Origin: Rhabdornis inornatus
Lineage: Eukaryota > Chordata > Aves > Passeriformes > Rhabdornithidae
Assembly (NCBI GenBank): GCA_013397075.1
Contig: VWZS01007474.1
Coordinates: 534,791-598,790 of the forward strand
DNA: 64,000 bases
Reading direction: 5' to 3'
The notes beneath the pieces were generated by a model that did no database searches, had not been told where the DNA came from, and saw only the letters and a list, made by a program, of their open reading frames with translations. The translations under genes and the position numbers were made by a program. Shown one piece after another: positions 37,701 to 45,942 of this stretch (position 1 is its first letter; every line of letters begins with the position of its first letter).

Positions 37701-40700
37701 CAGGTCTGGCTCTGCTGTGGCCCCAGCTCGGTGCCCTCTGTGCCTGGGAGAAGCAGCAGCAGTTTGTGTTGAGCCCTCACTTCCTGCCTTGCTCAGAGAA
37801 GTGCACAACAATGGGGCCACTTTTGTTCTGTGTTTTTTCCTTCTTGTACTTTGCTATTTTTAGCAGGGCCGGCGTGGCCTCTCCTTCTCAGCGAGTGATG
37901 ACTTCTGCCGTGTTTGTGCTGAGCTCATTGCCCTTGGTGTAACCTTTTCTAGTGCAACCTCTTGTTGCTTGTTTCACACAGAGAGGCTTTAAATGAGTGT
38001 CGTTTTTGTGTGTATCACACTATACAGTATGTGAATTTTTTCTAAGTCATTGAAGGAAACAATGCAGCATACCTGGCTTTCGTTGAATTGATCAGGTTTT
38101 TAAAAAACCTGCTATGCTGCATTTTTGTTTTCTGTACCACACGTGGAGTGGGGTGTTTGCCTATGCGTAGATGAGTGTTATCTTGCAAAACACTGAACTA
38201 GGAAGCTGCTGTTCTTTGTTTTCCTCTTCCCTGACACAGGGGAATGCTTCCTTACCAAAATGAGACACTTGAGGATGTAATAAGCACATCCTCCAAGCTT
38301 GTGCTGGGAACGTTGTCAAGAAAAATCACGTGCTGCATAGATAACTGGAGAGTAAAAACCACGATGCAAGAGTATCATCTATTAATGAAACCCCTTCTTC
38401 CTTTTGTTTCTCACTCTCTCCCATCCCTTTCCCTGTGCTCCATGGGCTCAGCAGGCCCTTGGAGCGTGGGGGCACATCCCAGCTCAGACACAGCCTCGGC
38501 ACGAGGGTCCCCGGGGCTGAGCGAGCGCCCCTGCAGCCTCTGACCAGCCAGCAGCCCGGCCCTGCCTCCTGGTACTCTGGCCTCTGTCCCTGCCTCCCAG
38601 GCACAGTGTCCTTTCTCCTTCTCTCTGCTGCCTCTTTCCCTCCCACTCCGGCCACACGGGGGTCATGGAAAGGCGATGCATGAAATGCTGCAGGGGGTGA
38701 GGGAGCTGCAGGCAGCCCCTCCTGCAGGGAGGGGGTGTGGCTCAGCTCTTCCAGCTCCCAGTAGTGGGGAACAGAGCCACAGCCTGGAGCTGGAGCTGGC
38801 TCTGGTTTATTCTCCTGACTCGCTTTGGTTTTTTATTGTCTGTCAAGAGAAATTAAGTTACAACTTGGTTGGCTCATGGAATCACAGAATAGTTGGGGTT
38901 AGAAAGGACCTTAGAGCCCACCTTGTTCCACCCCCTCCATGGGCAGGGGCACCTTCCACTAGCCCAGGTTGCTCCAAGCCCTGTCCAGCTCTTCCAGAGA
39001 TCCAGGGGCAGCCACAGCTTCTCTGGACACCCTGTGCCAGGACCTCAGCACCCTCACAGGAAAGAATTTCTTCCTTTAGGAAGGAATCTTTGAGGTTTGA
39101 AGGTCCCTCCCAACCCAAACCATTCTGTGATTTTTCTGAACAAAACATGTGGTTGCTGTTTCTTTGCACTATTGCAAAAGTAGCAGGAGTTTCACATTCC
39201 CAAGGTGGAACATCCATACCTGACAGCTGAGGCCCCTCAAGTGTTTATACAGCTGAGGGTCAGATGAGATCATTTGTATCCCAAATCCATGAAAAAAAAT
39301 CTGTGTTTATACGGTATCTTCCAACCTGACCAAAATATTGTTCATTAATGCTTAAAATAAAAGTGACATTTGCGTGAGAGGCTCTTTAAAACTGCCCAGG
39401 TTCAAACCCCGGCCAACAAATGTCAGGATTGGAGGAAGAGATAACACAATTTACTCCTAATGAGGAATTCCTTTTCCAAGCTGTCACTATTTGAATATCA
39501 TCCTGATGTCTCACTGGAATGTGTGTGAACCCAACACAGTGTCAGAGCATCTCACAAGCTCACAGTGAGTGTTTAGACATTAAACTGAAGCCATTCCTCC
39601 AGGCCAGACTGCAAACTTTGCAGCTGACCTAGAGAACATACAGTGAAACCTGTGTTCACTTGAGTGTCTCATTCAGGTTATTCTCAGGGCTTTCTTTGCC
39701 TTGTTAGTGAAGGGTTTAATCAGTAAATTGACTTTTTAATGAGGTAGGATGCTGGTCACTGTGGCTGCAGGGAGCAGATTAATCATTAACTCTATAGCAG
39801 AAGGGGAATTGTGGTGAACTTGCAAGACCTCTCTCCAATTTTAGTTCATTTATTTGGAAGAACTCATGGGACTTGACACACATGGAAGTACTCCTTTTAA
39901 AGCAATTTTCCTGCATTGCCAAAATGACCCCAGTGTGTTGCTTCACTCTCAGTGCATTTGCAAGTGACTGATTTTTTTGCACCTTTGCTATTGCAAGAAG
40001 ATCAAATAAATAATGATTGGGGGGTGGGTTTGGGGGCTCTTTTTGCTTGAAAGGGCACTGAACTGCCATAACCCACACATGCTGAATAGTTTTCTTGAAT
40101 GCTTTGTGTTTTTTGAGATTCTGTTGCTTCAGATTGGATCATGTGAACTAACTTAGGCTAAAATTGAGTCTTTGAAGTATAAAAGTGAGTCTTTTGAAAT
40201 GAGACTTGTGAGAGAGCACACTAACACTTCACTATTCACAGCAGTTTATGGTAAATAGTTCTATTTTGAACAGACCAGTTTTCATTTGGTATATAAATCA
40301 GAAGTGAAATCTATGAGGATTCACAGAATCTGCCTTTGTTTTATTAACTAACTCATCAGAATTAGTGAATATTTAGCCCAGAACTCACAGACTGTGAATG
40401 TAGTTGGTAGTTTGGGGATGCATGTGTGTGAGAACTCTGCCTTGTCTGTTCACTGGGTATTAATCCAAGAAGGCATCTTGGTGTTCTGAAGTTGCACACA
40501 AATGGAAACTTTCCTGACAATGTTTTATATAAAAAGTATGGACAGTTATTCCTTCAGACCAACTCTGAAGAACTATGAAAATCTAAGAAATGATTTTGCA
40601 CTGTTAACTTCTTGCTTTTTCTGAAGTCACATGGTTGTTTTTAGAATAACAGTCACTGAGCAGTGAAGTGGAAGAGGGAAGGGAGTCTCTACACAATAAA

Positions 40701-43168
40701 TAACCCAGGGCATCTTTCTGCAGCTATATACCGTGCTCCGAGAGAATACATGTGGCAGTGACAGAAATGGCAGCCTTGTTCCCAAAAGTAAGTACCTGCC
40801 ACCATCAGAATGGTTTTGGTCTCACTCCTCATGTGTAATTCCCCTTCAGAATGAAAATCAAAAATTATTTCACCTTCAGAATGAAAATGGTAGGGAGAAA
40901 TGATGGGGTTATGATGCACCTTTGGATTTATTAGCATGGCCACTGGTAAGGGCTAAAGTGTGAGTCCAGGCCTTTAATTGTACTCTTGAACTTAAAGCAT
41001 GTAAAATTGCACAAAACTGGAGGTATTTGAATCTGGCATGAAGAATTGTGTGGTTACATGGAAATTTCACCAGACTCATCATCCCTTTTTTCATCTGAGT
41101 GCCATGTCCTAGATTTCTTTCCTGCAGCCACATTTAGATCTGTTGTCCATCCATCAAAGAGATCTGTTTATTCACAAATTTAGGGAGTGAAATCCCCGTG
41201 ACTGAGTTCTTGTAAGTCTCACCCACCTCTCCAAAACTGCGAGGAAAGAGCCAAGGCTGCTGTCCCACCCTGCACTGATCATCCTGGACATGCTGTCCCC
41301 TCCTGGCAGCCAGGACATGGGCTGGGACAGTAAACAGGCACCAGAAATGTGCATGAGTAACTTCCTAAGGGAGGGCACGGAGCAATATCCCCTGCCTGCT
41401 GCCTGGAATCTCCCCAAGAGGAGAAATTCCCTCTGCTGCCACGAGGGGAAGGCAAGGCTTGGCCCCAGCATCAATGAATCCTTGTGAGCACTCCAGGCTA
41501 ATTAAAAAGTTGTGTTGTTCTGTCTGTTGCAGTGTATATACATAAATATATATATATTTATATGTAATATATATAATAGTAAACTAACAATATAAAAATT
41601 AAAAAATAAAAAATCTTAAAATAACTTTATAATACTTATATCCCTAAATCGTCTATTCTATTAATATTAAATATTAAATTCTACAACTTTAAAACTAATT
41701 CCAAAACTAAAAAAAAAAAAAACCAAAATTTATTATCAAAAACTACTTACGCTTATTCCCCCACAAACTATATTATCTACACTAAACAACAAAAAAAAAT
41801 TCTCCTTTTAGTTAGAAAAATTAACTAAAAGAAACTCCCTAAACTGTAATTTTTTTTTCCTTTTTCTTAAAATTATTCAAACCTAAACTAAAAACCAGAA
41901 AAAAACACCGAAAACTCACACCTATAACCCACTAAACCTAAGCTAAACCACATTTCCTAAAACCAACAGAACTAAAAACAAATAAAGCAAACTACAACCC
42001 ACAAAAAACCTCTTCTAAATCTATCATCTCTTCAAAACAATAAAAAATTTTACTGTTTAATATTCATTTTTATACTAAAAAAATACTTTACCTGTTAAAT
42101 AATTTTTTTCACTTCTCTCAAAAAAAAAAAAAACCAACCAAACCAATTATAAAAAAAAAACTACTTAAATCTATTTTCTAGAAAAAACCCATTGAAAAAT
42201 TTCCTCCCACATTTTCCCTAAACCAAAACATGTCGCTGTAAGTTTAGGGAGTGGTGAAAAAATACAGTAACACAGAAAGCAGGAGAAGTGGTTTATTGTA
42301 GCAGTAGGCACATTTTTATAAACTGGTTTGCTGAACCAAGGATTGAATAAGTTTTTTGGTTTAAGGAAGGCAACACTTCTTGTAAACATGTTTTTACTAA
42401 AACACCACATTCCTCATGCACTCTCTGTCTACAACACTAGGTGCTAAACTTTGTTATTAATTCTTTCCCTTCTGTTTCCCTTTGAGTAGCTTGGGAAAAC
42501 TTAAAACTTTAACTGCTGTGTTCCCTGGCTTTCACCAGCATCTGTGGAATTGCCCATGGGAAAGTTTTGTGTGAACACGGAGCTTTCCCAGGAGCTGGCC
42601 TGGGAGCAGAGGTTTTCCCAGGAATAAACAAAGGCACCTGCTACTGTTTACAGAGTGTGTATTTTGAGAACTCTGTTGTTTTATAATAAAAATGTCCGTG
42701 CAAGAAGTGCTGCTCGCTCTGACCAATGGGCTGTATTCTGTCCCTGGAGTAAGGCTCGTATATATTTAAGGAGTCTGTGTTAGAATAAACTTTGTCTCTT
42801 TCCTATCTTGAAGGATGACCATGTTGCTGTGTGCTTTATTACCACCATTCCAAGGGTTAATCCCCTAAAAAACAGCAACAACCATCCACCAAAAAAAAAA
42901 AAAAAAAAAAAAATTATTTATTGGTGCCCAACGTGGGGTTTTTTTCCCTTCTCAGAAGCCCAAGTCAGAGCTGGTGAGGACTTCCCTGCGCCTGCTGACA
43001 TCCAGTGCCTACAGACTGCAGTCGGAGTGCAGGAAAGCGCTGCCCGCCGAGCCCAGCCCCGCGCCCGACATCCAGCTGGTGACACAGCAGGTCATCCAGT
43101 GCGCCTACGACATCGCCAAGGCTGCCAAGCAGCTCGTCACCATCACAACCAAAGAGAACAACAACTGA
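19724..43168 (+). CDS. GIT2: GIT2, ARF GTPase-activating protein and paxillin-binding scaffold
   Basis: Twenty coding exons: 19724-19775, 24002-24135, 24602-24714, 25398-25503, 25807-25893, 26029-26159, 26584-26678, 27275-27320, 28117-28168, 28654-28726, 29058-29155, 29416-29527, 29942-30084, 30826-30975, 32566-32814, 34182-34271, 36628-36710, 36798-36980, 40724-40787 and 42956-43168 (TGA at 43166). All phases agree, giving 757 residues against about 759 in human isoform 1. Order: ArfGAP zinc finger C11-X2-C14-X16-C31-X2-C34 with arginine finger R39; ankyrin repeats (about 135-230); Spa2-homology region with FEELAMDVYDEVDRRE and RQKLARFNAHEF; coiled coil; C-terminal paxillin-binding four-helix domain with QLVTQQVIQCAYDIAKAAKQ. 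Family role: ARF inactivation plus assembly of PIX/PAK complexes at focal adhesions and endosomes. The paralogue GIT1 is excluded by detailed sequence and synteny. The exons at 34182 and 36628-36980 are those varied by alternative splicing in mammals. Confidence 0.97.
19888..20003 (-). mobile_element. CR1 LINE fragment
   Basis: Reverse complement of a CR1 3' end, with GGGTGGGAAGGGACCTTAAA near 19910, then 'gggcaggacaccttccaggagcccaggttgctccaagcccc'-type sequence up to about 20000. It sits in GIT2 intron 1 close to the promoter. Confidence 0.75.
20828..21025 (+). mobile_element. CR1 LINE fragment
   Basis: CR1 in + orientation, from a 'gaggccctggcagagggtgcccagagaagg'-type block to the usual end GAGCTTTAAGCTCCCTCCAA near 20980 and a weak terminal 'ttctgggatt'. 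It lies in GIT2 intron 1. Confidence 0.85.
21784..22264 (+). mobile_element. CR1 LINE fragment, about 480 bp with intact 3' terminus
   Basis: This is the longest clean CR1 copy in the window, in + orientation. It starts near CAGCTCTGGGCCCCTCTCTC, passes through 'gagctgggaaaggggctcagcctggag' and 'gaggaatttcctcatggaaagggtggt', and ends with TTCCAACCTCAGTGATTCTG and a short terminal ATTCT-type repeat. The open reading frames across it on both strands are broken LINE sequence or its antisense. Confidence 0.92.
34272..36627 (+). other. GIT2 intron with degenerate pyrimidine-rich repeat
   Basis: The intron between two alternatively used GIT2 exons. From about 35640 to 36360 the + strand is T/C-biased and repeats loose units such as TTTTGGGCTTCA, TTTTGGCTCTCCCATT and TTTTGGGCTCCCATTTTGCA, with no fixed period I could establish. 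Reading frames of 169 and 193 residues run through it in two frames but have no recognisable domain, and I treat them as by-products of the biased composition. Confidence 0.55.
38056..38127. repeat. Inverted repeat able to form a hairpin of about 70 nt
   Basis: The left arm AATGCAGCATA (38061-38071) pairs with the right arm TATGCTGCATT (38113-38123). Pairing extends on both sides with small bulges: GAAAC outside on the left against GTTTTC on the right, and a partly paired CCTGG against CCTG inside. The loop contains a near-palindrome, CAGGTTTTT/AAAAAACCTG. It lies in the GIT2 intron 36981-40723. The size is that of a pre-miRNA, but I do not recognise a known miRNA. Confidence 0.55.
38876..39137. 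mobile_element. Two CR1 pieces in opposite orientation
   Basis: From 38876 to about 39080 the sequence is CR1 on the minus strand: it starts ATGGAATCACAGAATAGTTG and continues through 'ggttgctccaagccctgtcc' and 'aaagaatttcttcc'. From about 39087 to 39137 a CR1 3' tail reads on the + strand, with GAAGGTCCCTCCCAACCCAA and then CATTCTGTGATT. The result is a long snap-back-like structure with CR1 termini at both outer ends. Confidence 0.8.
41581..42230 (+). other. Extremely G-depleted tract (apparent strand-specific G-to-A hypermutation)
   Basis: Hand count over these 650 bases gives 15 G and 133 C on the + strand; the rest is A and T with A in clear excess. No GG dinucleotide occurs, and every surviving G is followed by A, T or C. 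The flanks have ordinary G content: before 41500 (for example 'gcatgagtaacttcctaagggagggcacggagc') and after 42235. Many phrases look like ordinary DNA in which each G became A. The tract lies in the last GIT2 intron, begins next to a TA-rich stretch (41533-41577), and ends abruptly before TGTCGCTG. It has no convincing reading frame. C-to-U deamination of the minus strand is the simplest single process that would give this pattern. Confidence 0.85.
42540..42938 (+). mobile_element. Endogenous retrovirus LTR-like segment with primer-binding site
   Basis: In + orientation there is CCAAT at 42723-42727, TATATATTTAAG at 42759-42770 and AATAAA at 42784-42789. This TATA-to-AATAAA spacing is the arrangement at the U3/R border of alpha- and betaretrovirus-type LTRs. 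A U5-like stretch follows, then an A-run (42891-42913), then TGGTGCCCAACGTGGGG at 42922-42938, one mismatch from my recollection of the tRNA-Lys1,2 primer-binding site of class II (ERVK-type) elements. The 5' border is not resolved: TGTGGAATTG at 42543 is one possible TG start. No gag or pol sequence follows, because native GIT2 sequence resumes at once. It is an old, incomplete copy. The A-run between U5 and the binding site is odd and weakens the call. Confidence 0.55.
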
Positions 43169-45942
43169 GGCACTCGGGGTTTTTTACTCTGGGGTTTTTG
43201 GTTTGTTTTTTTTTAAAGGTTGGATTTCAGCATAGATGTGTGGAACTATGCGCGTTTTTACGAGGAAAAAACTTCAAGGGGCAAGAAACCTTTTTTTTTT
43301 TTTAAACTCAGTATTATTTTTGCATGTTTTCTAACAATTTTATGATTAATTTAACCCACTGCCTTATTTTGTTGCCAGTGTAGTTATGGATAATAGCATG
43401 TTGCAAGTAGCTGTCGAGCCACTCTCATGTCCCAGCGCTGTACCGAGCTCTCGTAGATGTTTCCTTGGGGCCACGTTCTGCTTTCAGGTCCTGTTGGTGG
43501 AACTGCTCTGACACCACTGCACGGATGGGAGGGCAGCATCTCCATCCCTCCCCTGCTGGGATCCTGCTGGCTGAGGCTCCCCAGGCTCCAGGACTGCTCC
43601 CAGCAGGAAGAAGGTTTGTCCTGGTAACGGGGTACAAGCCCAACGTTCTCTGTTCCCATATCAACTGTTGTGCAATATGTTTTTTAGTCTGCTAAACCAG
43701 TAGTAGTTGTGGGCATCCAAGCTTGTTATGTGTAACTTTACAAGGTCTTTGTCACTTTATCTGTTTTGGAAGGAATTTGAAACTTAATAGTTACTTCTTT
43801 TAGTTGTCACTATGCCATTAATATATATGTTTGATGTTACTTTAGGGCATTAGTGGTTAAAATATTATCCTTCGTTTCTGAGTTAGTAATTCATTGTTAA
43901 GTTTCCTGCAGAATTTTCCTGTCATCTTTGAGGCACCGTCTTGTTTGCAGCAGCATTTCTCAGTAACTCCAGATGCAATTTCTCTGAAGATTTCTGTGCT
44001 CATTAACAGAAAAAGGAAGTTAAAGAGTGCCAGTGCAAAAGCAGCTGTGTCTGCCACAGCACATAACCTCTGTACCTCAACAGATCCAAATGTGAAAACA
44101 TTTCTCATATCTGCTATGTTTTTTATGCAAATCTTTCAAAATTTGACAACTTGCTGAGTAACCCCTGCCAGGTTGCCTGGCCCCAGTGGCCATGTGTGCT
44201 CCAGATTTCTTCGTAACAGTTCACAAAAATGTGTCAGTCCATAATTTCAAAAATTACGAATGAGAATATTTTTGGGAGTCTGAATTTCAGGTGGTGCAGG
44301 AAATCACTGATTTTTGCCTCTGCCTGTGTCCCATTTGGAAGTGCATTGTCACTGCCCAGGAGCCAGCCATGGTGTGTTTGTGTGGATATATCCAAGCACA
44401 AGTGCCATAGCACTGCTGGATTCCTGGTGCTGTCTGGCTCCCAGAGTCTGAGAGAGGGAAGGAATGGAGAGAGGAGATGACAGCCCAGTGAATTAATGTT
44501 CTTCATTGTGGGGTTTTACTTCCTTTCTGCCCTTCTGATCCCCAGAAGCAGCTCTAGCCTGACAATGCAGGCAGGTTGGGATTAAAACTGCAAATTAGCT
44601 TTGTGAAACCTACTTCAAAATCATGCAATTAATTAAATACATTGATAATCTTCTAGGAACTTTTCCTTAAATTGGCATGGCTGAAAAGCAGCAGATGGCA
44701 TTTTTCAGTCTGTCAGGACACTTCTGTGTGCTGTTCTTTAACATATCTTACCTGCTTTCCAAAGCAGGGTGACACTGAGCTACGGTGTAATTTATCACTT
44801 ATTTAAACCTGCCTTTGATCCAAAACCAAGGGACACTTTAGTAACTGCCAACCCCTGCTCCAGCTGTGCTGAAATCAGAGTGGTTCACACCCCACAGGAA
44901 CCTCCAGCAGCAAGTTCATGAACCCTCCACTCACAGCACTGCAATCACAGAGTTTGTAGCACCTCAAGTAACAAAGGCGTGTTTTTCTTTTAGGACTAGA
45001 TCTCCTCTTGTTCCCCTGTAAACAAACTTGCTCTTCCTTTACAAAATGCTGCAGAGGAAAGGAAAAGCTTTTTTTGCCTTTTTCCAAACCTTGTATTTAT
45101 CAGTGTCATTCTGTCTGTACAATATTTTGACTTTTAATCTTTTGTTTACAGTATTACTATAAAATGCTAAAACCCTTTCAGTGTGTGAAATAATGTGGGT
45201 TTATTTGACTGCTGGTTCTCTAAAGATCTTTGGAAAGGTTTCTACTCTTGAGTAAAGTGCCAGTCTTTGTCACAGTCCTGTAACAGCTCCTTGTGCACTG
45301 TGACAGGACTGATGTGGATGGTAACAGGAGGGAAGGAACTGCAATAATCAACTCAATCTTCTCTCCTGTCCTGGAGTAGTTTGCTCATGTAAAAAAAACC
45401 AAAAATCCATTATTTATGAAACAAGTGAAAAACAACATTTAATGAAGTCTCCAGCACCTTCTGGAGAGCACTGCTGCCACAGCACACATGACTGATTTGC
45501 AATGTGCATTATGAATTAACTCCTCAGAGTCCAGTGGGAACACAGGCACAGCCTGATTCTCCAAGGTGGGAGTCTGACACAGCCCATGGTGTTTCACAGC
45601 TCCCGTTCCTGGGGAGACATAGATTCTTTTGTGGCTCAGGTCCACAGGGCCCTTTTACTTGCTGGGTTGCTTCAGCCTCTCATGTACGAAAATACACGAG
45701 CACAATTCCAGAATGCAAAGTGAAGCAGTTCACTTCTCTAAAGGTGCTCACACTTCCACATTCCTGAAGACAGTAGAACTTTTTCCCTCTTCAGCTTGGC
45801 CACAACTAAATGTTCTCAGAAATCTACTGAGTCAAGTCTTGATCTCACTCTAGGCTATTCCAGAGGCACCATTATTTCAGGAGTTCCTTGAGTCCTCAGA
45901 GTTTTCTTTCTGTAGTCTGGAGCTGCATCTCGTGCTCATTCC
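43169..45942. other. Convergent 3' UTRs of GIT2 (+) and TCHP (-)
   Basis: I find no coding exon here. The GIT2 3' UTR begins at 43169. No canonical AATAAA is visible for it on the + strand; ATTAAA occurs at 44581-44586 and 44632-44637, and TATAAA at 45158-45163, close to the expected end. The remainder from about 45200 is probably TCHP 3' UTR on the minus strand. No repeats of note were seen. Confidence 0.55.
45200..45205 (-). terminator. Candidate polyadenylation signal of TCHP (AATAAA on minus strand)
   Basis: TTTATT on the + strand, about 740 bases after the TCHP stop. It lies only about 40 bases beyond the most distal GIT2 signal candidate, so the two transcripts may meet almost end to end. 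Confidence 0.4.

Noticed and set aside
41581..42230. Nuclear copy of mitochondrial DNA as explanation for the G-poor strand
   Set aside because: Avian mtDNA is G-poor on one strand, but from general knowledge it still has over 10 percent G, against about 2 percent here. I see no tRNA or mitochondrial coding sequence in any frame.
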